Below are positions 26,110 through 33,921 of a stretch of 39,162 nt of DNA, one piece after another (position 1 is the first letter of the stretch; every line of letters starts with the position of its first letter). Under the pieces are notes generated by a model. It did not search any database. It was not told the origin of the DNA and saw only the letters and a program-made list of their open reading frames with translations. The stretch comes from Alkalimonas amylolytica (GTDB lineage Bacteria > Pseudomonadota > Gammaproteobacteria > Enterobacterales > Alteromonadaceae): contig NZ_FNRM01000015.1 in the NCBI RefSeq assembly GCF_900107845.1, forward strand, positions 1-39,162, in the 5' to 3' direction. The position numbers and the translations under genes are program-made.

Positions 26110-26128
26110 GCTAATGATAATGATTGTC
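26110..26128 (-). promoter_or_regulatory. Fur box of the FecA-like receptor
   Basis: GCTAATGATAATGATTGTC matches about 16 of 19 positions of the Fur consensus by eye. It is 94 bases before the receptor start and points to repression by iron. It lies in a 221-bp gap; nothing else is evident there. Confidence 0.72.
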
Positions 26129-26237
26129 AATTGGATTGTGATATTGTTTTATTTTTAAAACTCCGCTTAGTAGCAGGCCAGCCACGCCGGTGCCGACCAA
26201 GCGAACAACTTTGTTGCCAGGAAAGGATGCTCCCGAT

Positions 26238-26939
26238 TTAACCGGCGGTACCATACAGCTGCTCTGCCCGTTGAAATAAAATCCAGCTGGTCAGAATGTA
26301 CTTATCGTTTGATACCGGAGTACAGCCACGATGGGTATGGGTAAAGTAGGCAGGCGCGATCACCATGCGGCCGGTTTTAGGTTGAATGCTTTTGTTTTGA
26401 TAATAGAACTCAGTTTGGCCGCCTTCGTCGACATCGTTCAGGTAAAACATAAACAGCAGCGCCCGGTGCAGTGCCTCATTGTGCGGCTGCTGCGGGTAGA
26501 CTTCGGAATGCCAGTAATTGTAATTGCCTTTGCCGGCATCGTATTTTTGCATTTGCACCGCGCCAATTCGAAACAACGCCCGCATGTATTCGGCCACTTT
26601 GTCGCTGCCAAGCTCGCTGAAGTTATCATGCGTTAAGGCCACCGGCTGGCCGGTTTGTGGATGGCGGATAGTAAGAGCGATTGGGCCAATCAGGGCAAAG
26701 TGGTGCTTGCGAAAGTACTGCTCGGCGCATTGGGCAGTGGCTTCAATGATGGTATTCAGTTGCTGCTGATAAGCAGCATGCTCGTTTAAATACAGATCGG
26801 TGCTTATCTTTTTACTAGGATCCACCCCTGCCCCGGTGCGGCCGGGTTGTTGGTGCGCACTTTGTTCAAAGTCGGCGATCAGCTGTTGGCAAAAGGCCAG
26901 GCTTAGCGCATCATCGTACACCTCGATAAAATCAGTCAT
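26238..26939 (-). CDS. 2OG-Fe(II) oxygenase-like protein with an HxE metal triad
   Basis: This 233-aa cytoplasmic enzyme has the double-stranded beta-helix of Fe(II)/2-oxoglutarate oxygenases. The proximal metal ligands appear as His144-x-Glu146 (NYWHSEVYPQ), with Glu where most members have Asp. The distal His is in THTHRGCTP (about 201-203) and Lys213 in NDKYILTSW may hold 2-oxoglutarate. LFMFYLNDVDEGGQTEF is the usual strand before the core. It lies just upstream of the FecA-like gene on the same strand, yet has its own Fur-box-containing gap between. The substrate is unknown; it is not the PiuC type by sequence. AAGAGAGA precedes ATG 26939. Confidence 0.82.
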   Translation of the reverse strand: MTDFIEVYDDALSLAFCQQLIADFEQSAHQQPGRTGAGVDPSKKISTDLYLNEHAAYQQQLNTIIEATAQCAEQYFRKHHFALIGPIALTIRHPQTGQPVALTHDNFSELGSDKVAEYMRALFRIGAVQMQKYDAGKGNYNYWHSEVYPQQPHNEALHRALLFMFYLNDVDEGGQTEFYYQNKSIQPKTGRMVIAPAYFTHTHRGCTPVSNDKYILTSWILFQRAEQLYGTAG

Positions 26940-26953
26940 GGGTCTCTCTTGGT

Positions 26954-27346
26954 ATGTTCACAGAAGTTATACAACCGCGTTTTTCAGAAACGGATGCGTT
27001 AGGTCACATTAACAATACCGTGGTCGCGGTCTGGTTTGAAGCCTGCCGTACGCCTATTTTTAAAATTTTCACGCCCGAGCTAAATTTACAGCAGTGGCCA
27101 TTAATCGTGGCCAGTATCCAGGTCGATTTTAAGGCGCAATTGCATTACGGTCAGGAAGTAGAAATAAGAAGCTGGATCAGCCGTATTGGCAACAGCTCAT
27201 TCGACGTCACCCAACAGGCCTGGCAGCAAGGCAAGTGCTGCGCAGAAGGTAGAACCGCCCTGGTACGTTTTGACTACCAGAGCCAGCAAGCCAGCCCGCT
27301 TAGCCCGGAACTACGGGCCGCGTTGGAACAGCATTGTCAGAGCTAA
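26954..27346 (+). CDS. Hotdog-fold (4HBT, YbgC-like) acyl-CoA thioesterase
   Basis: This 130-aa enzyme is predicted to hydrolyse acyl-CoA. The N-terminus FTEVIQPRFSETDALGHINN carries the catalytic Asp in the RFxETDxxGHxNN signature, and the long helix VVAVWFEACRTPIF follows; SIQVDFKAQLHYGQEVEIRS and GRTALVRFDY complete the fold. Length is right for YbgC/FcbC-type enzymes. ATG 26954 lies only 14 bases from the start of the divergent oxygenase gene, so its promoter must sit inside that gene, and no strong ribosome site is seen. Substrate unknown. The 151-bp gap after it (27347-27497) shows nothing clear. Confidence 0.85.
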   Translation: MFTEVIQPRFSETDALGHINNTVVAVWFEACRTPIFKIFTPELNLQQWPLIVASIQVDFKAQLHYGQEVEIRSWISRIGNSSFDVTQQAWQQGKCCAEGRTALVRFDYQSQQASPLSPELRAALEQHCQS

Positions 27347-27497
27347 GGCCGGCAAGCTTACCAAGATTGAGCACTGCTTCGTGAGTAGCTGTGTAGGCCC
27401 GGCCAATGCAGTGAATGAATACGGATATTCGCAGTTGGCGAAGCAGCAATCAGCCTGAGCAACCGCAGCTACCGGCACCACCACAGGGCCACTGCTA

Positions 27498-29138
27498 TCA
27501 CAGCTCGCAGGTTTTTTCTTTCAGTAACACGTTCAGTATTTCATGGTTGAGCGAATAATCTACCGGCAGTTCAATCACATGCACCCCGCTGGCGCTTAGG
27601 CAAGTATCGAGCGTTTGCTGAAAGTGTGCATCGTTTTCGATCCGATAGCCGTAAGCCCCGTAACTTCGCGCATAAGCAGCAAAATCAGGATTTTTATACT
27701 CTAAGCCGAAATTGGCAAAGCCCATGTCTTGCTGCTTCCATTTGATCATGCCATACGCCTGATCATTCAGGATAATCACCACCAGGTTGAGCTTAAGCCG
27801 AACCGCAGTTTCCAGCTCCTGGGAGTTCATCATAAAGCCACCATCACCACAGACCGCGACCACCTGCGTATCGGGGTGTAGCATTTTCGCCATCATGGCA
27901 CAGGATAAGCCTGCCCCCATTGACGCCAAGGCATTATCCAGCAGCAAGGTGTTGGCAGCGTAACATGGGTAGTTGCGGGCAAACCATAATTTATAGATGC
28001 CGTTGTCGAGACTGACGATGGCATCGTCTGCCAGCCGTTGTCGCAGCAGATGCACCAAACGTTGCGGCAGCATCGGAAAGCGGCTATCCGTAAAGTACTT
28101 GGTCAGCGTCTGCTCTAAGGTGGTTTTCAGGCTTTTGAAATAGGACAAGTCCCAATGCTGCTTATCTTTGATACGTTTTGCCAGCTGTTCCACCGAATAC
28201 GCAATATCGCCTACTACATTCAGCTGGGGAAAATAGACCGCATCCACAGTCGCCGGTAAAAAGTTGACATGAATGACCTGTTTGCCACCGTCTTCCATAA
28301 AAAACGGTGGCTTTTCCACCACGTCGTGGCCGACATTGATAATCAGATCGGCCTTATCAATGGCACAGTGCAAGAAATCGTGATCCGACAGGGCCGCTGT
28401 CCCCAGGTACAACGGGTGGCGCTCATCGACCACGCCCTTGCCCATCTGCGTCGTGAAAAACGGCATGCCGGTGGCCTCCACAAAGGCGGTCAGCGCCTGA
28501 CAGACTTTTTTTCGGTTCGCGCCGGCGCCGATAAGCAGCAACGGTCTTGTCGCCGCTTCTATCATGGCGCTTGCCTGGTCCAACACAGCTGCTGCGGCAT
28601 GAGGGCGCACAGAACCATTGGCCGGATAAAGGATTTCCGCGCAGTCTTCTTGCGCGATATCTTCCGGTAGTTCCAAATGCACCGCGCCCGGCCTTTCTTC
28701 TATCGCCAGGCGAAATGCTTCGCGCACCAAGGAAGCGATGGTATTGCCATTGACAATTTGTTTGCTGAACTTGGTGACCGGACGCATCAACTCCACCACA
28801 TCCAGAATTTGAAACTGACCTTGCTTACTGGTTTTAATCGGTTTTTGCCCGGTGATCAGCAACATAGGCATAGCGCCCAGCTGAGCAAAAGCAGCAGGAG
28901 TTACCAGGTTGGTGGCCCCAGGCCCCAGGGTGGCTAAACAGACGCCTGGCTTGCCGGTTAAGCGGCCATAGGTGGCGGCCATGAAGCCTGCACCTTGTTC
29001 ATGACGGGTGAGAATGAAACGGATCGTCGAGTTTTTTAACGAATTGAGGAAATCGATATTCTCTTCCCCGGGCACGCCAAAAATATACTCGACCCCCTCG
29101 TTTTCCAGTGCTTTGATAAATAAATCAGCTGCTTTCAT
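27498..29138 (-). CDS. Acetolactate synthase-type ThDP enzyme
   Basis: This 546-aa enzyme probably condenses two pyruvates to acetolactate. Glu47 in RHEQGAGFMAATYGR is the ThDP-activating residue. The PYR domain is about 1-170, the central domain about 190-325, and the PP domain about 365-540 with the metal motif GDGGFMMNSQELETA ending NDQAYGMI. ATG 29138 is preceded by AGGAGG; an upstream start at 29177 is not supported. No regulatory small subunit (ilvN/ilvH) or alsD lies nearby, which favours a catabolic AlsS-like role, but this is inference. A related decarboxylase such as an oxalyl-CoA type cannot be fully excluded. It ends with tandem stops TGA TAG. Confidence 0.85.
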   Translation of the reverse strand: MKAADLFIKALENEGVEYIFGVPGEENIDFLNSLKNSTIRFILTRHEQGAGFMAATYGRLTGKPGVCLATLGPGATNLVTPAAFAQLGAMPMLLITGQKPIKTSKQGQFQILDVVELMRPVTKFSKQIVNGNTIASLVREAFRLAIEERPGAVHLELPEDIAQEDCAEILYPANGSVRPHAAAAVLDQASAMIEAATRPLLLIGAGANRKKVCQALTAFVEATGMPFFTTQMGKGVVDERHPLYLGTAALSDHDFLHCAIDKADLIINVGHDVVEKPPFFMEDGGKQVIHVNFLPATVDAVYFPQLNVVGDIAYSVEQLAKRIKDKQHWDLSYFKSLKTTLEQTLTKYFTDSRFPMLPQRLVHLLRQRLADDAIVSLDNGIYKLWFARNYPCYAANTLLLDNALASMGAGLSCAMMAKMLHPDTQVVAVCGDGGFMMNSQELETAVRLKLNLVVIILNDQAYGMIKWKQQDMGFANFGLEYKNPDFAAYARSYGAYGYRIENDAHFQQTLDTCLSASGVHVIELPVDYSLNHEILNVLLKEKTCEL

Positions 29139-29283
29139 CGTGTTCCTCCTGCTCACCAGGCTGCCACGCCATACCACTTTTTTATCGCACTGCCTCTATC
29201 CACAAGCATTACTTCAGTCACAGTACGCCTGCATCCATCACGATTGTCGTGCGGCCTCGGTCAATGTTGATCTGCCCCCGATA

Positions 29284-29664
29284 TTAAGGGCAGCGCCCCT
29301 CAAAACGCACCACCATGCTAGCTTGGCGGATCGGTGGAAACACCGAGACAGTGCCGGAGGCTTTTAGCATGCCATCTTCCACCCAGCGTTTTAGTTCAGG
29401 GGCATCAGCACTGTCTTCAGGGCCGCGATGCAACCACTGGGCGTTGTCGTAAGTGACCGACAATGCGTGCATACCCGGCCAGCGTTGCAACATCACGGAG
29501 ACACTGCTGCCATCAGGTAAAGTCCCCTTAGCACCGGCCGTTTCTGTATCCACACCGCAACTGGTCACTTCAACCGGATGAGATTCGCCATCCAGCCAGA
29601 GCGTGCCGGTACCGGGTAACATGGCCGAAGTGTTTAATAGTAAGGCCATCGCGGTAAAAAACAT
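29284..29664 (-). CDS. Small secreted protein of unknown function
   Basis: I do not recognise this protein. From ATG 29664, with a strong AAGGAGG 5 bases upstream, it is 126 aa; an upstream in-frame ATG at 29778 gives no better start. Residues 1-17 look like a signal peptide (MFFTAMALLLNTSAMLP). The mature part is beta-like, with two cysteines (in TSCGVD and at the C-terminus GRCP) that may form a disulfide. It sits after the ALS-like gene in the same orientation but is 145 bp upstream of it, so it may be cotranscribed. No function can be assigned. Confidence 0.65.
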   Translation of the reverse strand: MFFTAMALLLNTSAMLPGTGTLWLDGESHPVEVTSCGVDTETAGAKGTLPDGSSVSVMLQRWPGMHALSVTYDNAQWLHRGPEDSADAPELKRWVEDGMLKASGTVSVFPPIRQASMVVRFEGRCP

Positions 29665-29850
29665 AAAACCTCCTTGTAGTGAGTTTTGGTACTTCCCGAA
29701 AGGTTTGCAGCCATAACCATAGCACAAGGAGCATTTTTGGGACAAAAAGGCTTGGTTGTGTGCTTTCATCAGCAACACTATCAGCTCAACACAAAAGTAC
29801 TTTAGGGCTATTCATGGGCGGCAGAATTCAATTACATTCTGACCATCAAA

Positions 29851-30645
29851 CTAGCCAGGCACACTGGCAGCAATCACATAATCATGGCCACTGGCGAGTA
29901 CGCCGTGCTCTGCCAGTAGGGCTTCGCCGCGCTGTTGCAACGCATCGGCGTGCTGCAGCATGGCTTGGGTGAGTGCCTGATTGCCAAAACGCTGGGCGCG
30001 CTGGCGGCACATGTCCAACTGGCTGTGCAAAAAGCGCTCGCCGTAGCGGATGCCAAAGTGCTTGCAGCTGTGCACCTGATAGCCGCTGCGCTCCAGCTGG
30101 CGCAAGGTCCAGTCGGCTGGGTATTCGCGGTAAGGGCGTTCCTGTGCCAGCAGCAGACAGGCATCGCGCAGCCGGCCAAGCTCGGTGACAAACTGATCGA
30201 CTTCGTTGTTGCGGTAACGTGGCACATAAGGCTCCAGCGCGGTGATGTACAAGCGCCCGCCTGGTTTTAAATGCTGGCGAATACGCGGCAGCACCTGATC
30301 CTGCCAGTAAGGCGCAAAGCCATCGATGGCGCCGATAAAGTAATCCAGCACAATGGTATCGAACTGCTCACCGGCCAGCAGCTGCTCGTCCATCCAATTA
30401 CCCACCACCAGCCGATCGTTTGGCCGCATGGTGCTTGGGTAATGTTGCACACTTTGCCGGGCCATGGCTTCGGAGGCGGTAATGGCAGTCCAGCACTCAG
30501 TATCTAACGTGCTGATCCATTGCAGCGAATTGACACCGGTGCCGGCATCCAGCAAATGGCCCCAGGGAACATCGCCTTGCAGTTGTTCGATGTAGCGAAA
30601 TAAAGCGGAGATTGTTACCGGGCGGCTGGTACTGCTTACTGACAC
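29851..30645 (-). CDS. Class I SAM-dependent methyltransferase
   Basis: This 264-aa protein has a Rossmann methyltransferase core. Motif I is LLDAGTGVNSLQW (about 32-44), acidic D/N positions follow (RLVVGNWMDEQ), and motif IV is FDTIVLDYFIGAI. PGGRLYITALEPY is the usual post-motif strand. It begins at GTG 30645 with AAAGGA about 12 bases upstream. The C-terminal 90 residues are helical and basic and may bind the substrate, which I cannot name. It is divergent from the gamma-glutamyltransferase gene across a 181-bp gap that shows only weak promoter-like AT stretches (TATAAC on the minus strand). Confidence 0.8.
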   Translation of the reverse strand: MSVSSTSRPVTISALFRYIEQLQGDVPWGHLLDAGTGVNSLQWISTLDTECWTAITASEAMARQSVQHYPSTMRPNDRLVVGNWMDEQLLAGEQFDTIVLDYFIGAIDGFAPYWQDQVLPRIRQHLKPGGRLYITALEPYVPRYRNNEVDQFVTELGRLRDACLLLAQERPYREYPADWTLRQLERSGYQVHSCKHFGIRYGERFLHSQLDMCRQRAQRFGNQALTQAMLQHADALQQRGEALLAEHGVLASGHDYVIAASVPG

Positions 30646-30826
30646 GACCTGGGTTCCTTTTTCTCATTACAGAGTTATTGTTATAGTATCACAACATTAA
30701 TGCGACAAAACACGCGGCGTTAGATGCTTTTAACTCTGCCAGCCGTTCACTGGTCGCCTGCCGGCTGGCAATAGCACCGCTTCTGGGTTAGTTTTTAACC
30801 ACACCATAATGATTTGAGCCCCGTCC

Positions 30827-32560
30827 ATGAAAGCTTCAATCTCTGTCGTTTCAGCCCTCGCCGTTTCAGCCCTTGGTTTACTGTGCTGCACTGCCCTCGC
30901 TTTTGATCGCATCACCGGCCATGACTTTGCCAGTCGCTCGGAAGTGATTGCCCAGCATGCGATGGCTGCGACCAGCCACCCGCTGGCCACCCAGATAGCA
31001 CTGGATGTGATGAAACAAGGAGGCAATGCCATCGATGCCGCTATTGCGGCCAATGCCGCCCTTGGCCTGATGGAGCCCACCGGCAATGGCATTGGTGGCG
31101 ATCTTTATGCCATTGTCTGGGACGCCAAAACAGAACAATTGTATGGCTTGAATGGCTCGGGTCGCTCCCCGCTAGGCTTAAGCTACGATCAGGTGGCGGC
31201 CGAGCTGGAACGGATGGGCCGCACTGATTTACCACCGCATGGCATGTTGCCTATTAGCGTACCGGGCGCCATTGACGGCTGGTTTGAACTGCACGAGAAA
31301 TTCGGCGCCCTGCCAATGCAACAGATCCTGCAACCCAGTATCGACTATGCCGAGCAAGGCTTTCCGGTCACCGAGCTGATTGCCTACTACTGGAACCGCA
31401 GCGTGCCGCTGTTAAGCCCACAACCGGGCGACTTTGTTGGTACCTTTACCATCGACGGCCAAGCCCCCCGCAAAGGCCAAATCTTTAAAAACCCGGCACT
31501 GGGGGCCACTTATCGCGCGTTAGCCGCCGATGGCCGCGATGCCTTTTACCGCGGCGAACTGACCCGAGTGATGGACCGCTTTATGCGTGAAAACGGTGGC
31601 TACCTGCGTTATGAAGATTTTGATCAGCACACCTCGACCTGGGTTGAGCCGGTGTCGGTGAACTACAAAGGCTATGAGCTGTGGGAGCTGCCACCCAATG
31701 GCCAGGGCATTGCCGCCCTGCAAATGCTGCAAATCCTGAAAAATTTTGATTTAGCGGCAATGGGCTTTAACAGCGCGGAGAGCATTCACACCATGGTGGA
31801 AGCCAAGAAGCTGGCGTTTGAAGACAGAGCCAAGTTTTATGCCGACAGCGATTTCAGCCAGCAGCCGATTGCCGGGCTGATTTCTGAAGCCTACGGCCGC
31901 GAGCGTGCCAAGCTGATTGGTGAGCGGGCTGCTCAACGGGTCGATGCTGGCAACCCGCATCTGTACGAAGGCGACACCATCTATTTAACCACGGCGGATA
32001 AAGACGGCAACATGGTGTCACTCATTCAAAGCAACTACCGGGGCATGGGCTCCGGCGTGGTGGTGCCTGGCCTTGGCTTTGTGTTTCAGGATCGTGGTCA
32101 AATGTTCTCGATGGATAAAAACCATGCCAATGTGTACGAGCCTGGCAAACGCCCCTTTAATACCATTATCCCTGCGTTTATTACCCAAGGTGGTAAGCCG
32201 CTGATTAGCTACGGCGTGATGGGCGGCGCCATGCAGCCGCAGGGCCATGTGCAGATTCTGGTGAATATGGTTGATTACGGCATGAACCTGCAAGAAGCAG
32301 GCGATGCTGCCCGCTGGCAGCATTTAGGCAGTACCGAGCCCACCGATGGTCAGGCCATGTATCTGAAAAATGGCGGCTACATCGAGGTTGAGCAAGGTGT
32401 CCCCTACAGCACAGTGCGCGAGCTGATGCAGCGCGGCCATCAGGTGCGTTATGGCCTGGGCGGCTACGGTGGTTATCAGGCCATTATGCGCGATCATGCC
32501 AATGGCGTGTACATTGGGGCTTCTGAGTCCCGCAAAGACGGCCAGGCCGCCGGCTATTAA
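30827..32560 (+). CDS. Gamma-glutamyltransferase
   Basis: This 577-aa periplasmic enzyme cleaves or transfers the gamma-glutamyl group of glutathione-like compounds after self-cleavage into two chains. A signal peptide lies at about 1-25 (ALAFDR). The large chain has QGGNAIDAAIAANAALGLMEPTGNGIGGD (64-92). The nucleophile is probably Thr384 in EGDTIYLTTADKDGNMVS, with GMGSG (406-410) as the oxyanion loop, both in the small chain. Residues around the nucleophile differ from Escherichia coli GGT (TIYL rather than TTHL), so activity should be tested. It lies just before the polyamine genes; a role in gamma-glutamyl-polyamine turnover is possible but not shown. Confidence 0.9.
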   Translation: MKASISVVSALAVSALGLLCCTALAFDRITGHDFASRSEVIAQHAMAATSHPLATQIALDVMKQGGNAIDAAIAANAALGLMEPTGNGIGGDLYAIVWDAKTEQLYGLNGSGRSPLGLSYDQVAAELERMGRTDLPPHGMLPISVPGAIDGWFELHEKFGALPMQQILQPSIDYAEQGFPVTELIAYYWNRSVPLLSPQPGDFVGTFTIDGQAPRKGQIFKNPALGATYRALAADGRDAFYRGELTRVMDRFMRENGGYLRYEDFDQHTSTWVEPVSVNYKGYELWELPPNGQGIAALQMLQILKNFDLAAMGFNSAESIHTMVEAKKLAFEDRAKFYADSDFSQQPIAGLISEAYGRERAKLIGERAAQRVDAGNPHLYEGDTIYLTTADKDGNMVSLIQSNYRGMGSGVVVPGLGFVFQDRGQMFSMDKNHANVYEPGKRPFNTIIPAFITQGGKPLISYGVMGGAMQPQGHVQILVNMVDYGMNLQEAGDAARWQHLGSTEPTDGQAMYLKNGGYIEVEQGVPYSTVRELMQRGHQVRYGLGGYGGYQAIMRDHANGVYIGASESRKDGQAAGY

Positions 32561-32587
32561 TGGCGGCAAGCGCAGCAAAACACATGT

Positions 32588-32612
32588 GCCCCTGATTCGT
32601 CTGTTCAGGGGC
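32588..32612 (+). other. Hairpin between GGT and AphA genes
   Basis: GCCCCTGA pairs with TCAGGGGC over 8 bp around a 9-base loop. It is 28 bases after the GGT stop. No T run follows, so termination is unlikely to be strong and the genes may be partly cotranscribed. Confidence 0.5.
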
Positions 32613-32646
32613 TGTTCGCTACTTAACCACAGGTCAATACAGCTTT

Positions 32647-33684
32647 ATGAAGGTGATTTACTCCGACAAACATCAGGCGCATCAAGGCGGCATGGAGCTG
32701 CACCGCGGTGAGCTGGTGCCCTGCTATGAAATGCCATCCCGGGCTCAGTTTATGCTGGATGCGCTGCGTCAGGCTGACTTTCCCATCCTGCCACCGCGTA
32801 ATTTTGCGCCAGAGCAGCTGGAGCGGGTGCACAGCGCCGATTACCTGCAGTTTCTGCGCACCGCCTACAGCCAGTGGCAAGCTGCCGGAAAAAGCGGCTT
32901 TATGCTGCCAAGCGCCTTCCCGGCGCGTGGCCAGCGCCAGGATAAAATTCCAACCGGCATTCATGCCAAACTGGGTTACTACAGCTACGATGCCAGCACT
33001 CCGATGGTGGCAGGCACCTGGCAAGCGGTGGAAGCCGGTGCCCATTGCGCTTTAACCGCTGCCGCTTTGGTAGCCGAAGGCGAGCACAGCGCCTATGCCT
33101 TGTGCCGGCCGCCGGGCCATCATGCCGGTTATGCCACCTTTGGCGGCTATTGTTTTCTCAATAATGCAGCTTTGGCAGCGCAGTATCTGCGCGATCAGGG
33201 CAAGCAAAAAGTGGTGGTGCTGGATGTGGACTACCATCATGGCAATGGCACCCAGGATATTTTCTGGCAGCGCGATGATGTGCTGACCATCTCCATTCAC
33301 GGCGATCCGGCCACCGAGTACCCGTTTTTCTTAGGCTATGCCGATGAGCAAGGCGAAGGGACCGGCCTTGGTTATTGCCATAACTTCCCGCTCCCCGCCG
33401 GCACCGATTGGCCGACCTATCAGCAAGTGCTGCTACAAGCACTGCAGCTGATTAAAGACTTTAGCCCCGATGCCATGGTGGTCTCCCTGGGGGTCGATAC
33501 CTTTGAAGACGACCCCATCAGTGCCTTTAAACTAAAAAGCGAGCATTACCCCCTGCTGGGCGCGCATATCGCTAGCCTGGGTTTAGCCACCGTCTTTATT
33601 CAGGAGGGGGGTTATGCGGTAGCTGAAGTGGGACAAAATGTGGCAGCAGTGCTGCAGGGTTTTGAGCAGGCGGCACAGTCGTAG
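32647..33684 (+). CDS. aphA: Acetylpolyamine amidohydrolase
   Basis: This 345-aa zinc enzyme of the histone deacetylase family removes acetyl from acetylated polyamines in the cytoplasm. The active site is complete: His158 and His159 in RPPGHHAGYATFGGYCFLNN, zinc ligands Asp195 and His197 in DVDYHHGNGTQD and Asp284 in GVDTFEDDP, and Tyr323 in QEGGYAV. These numbers equal those of Mycoplana ramosa APAH, which strongly supports the assignment. The helical insert DPATEYPFFLGYADE resembles the APAH loop that narrows the pocket and makes the dimer. It lies 237 bp before an LdcA-like decarboxylase; the gap holds no convincing gene. Confidence 0.92.
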   Translation: MKVIYSDKHQAHQGGMELHRGELVPCYEMPSRAQFMLDALRQADFPILPPRNFAPEQLERVHSADYLQFLRTAYSQWQAAGKSGFMLPSAFPARGQRQDKIPTGIHAKLGYYSYDASTPMVAGTWQAVEAGAHCALTAAALVAEGEHSAYALCRPPGHHAGYATFGGYCFLNNAALAAQYLRDQGKQKVVVLDVDYHHGNGTQDIFWQRDDVLTISIHGDPATEYPFFLGYADEQGEGTGLGYCHNFPLPAGTDWPTYQQVLLQALQLIKDFSPDAMVVSLGVDTFEDDPISAFKLKSEHYPLLGAHIASLGLATVFIQEGGYAVAEVGQNVAAVLQGFEQAAQS

Positions 33685-33921
33685 CGGTGCGCACTGGCTC
33701 TTTGATGACGACACAGATCCGGCTCTGGTTGCCACCAGGCGTATCGGATGAATTATTTTCGCAAAGCGTTGCAGATAGCTACGCCAATACGGGTAAAATG
33801 CCGGGCAGGAAAAACCTTTTTAGCCCGCGCAACAAGCACACGGAAACGGCCATGCAACACGTCAAGCCTGAACGTTTGATAAAGGCCCGGCAAAAAATCG
33901 CTTAAAACGAAGGATGAACCG

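Noticed and set aside
27440-27497. A Gly/Cys-rich peptide in frame after the acetolactate synthase stop
   Set aside because: It is separated from the gene by tandem stops TGA TAG and has no start of its own.
33687-33905. A 72-codon frame between aphA and the decarboxylase
   Set aside because: It has weak start context, no recognisable domain and low-complexity C-terminal composition. I could not support it as a gene.
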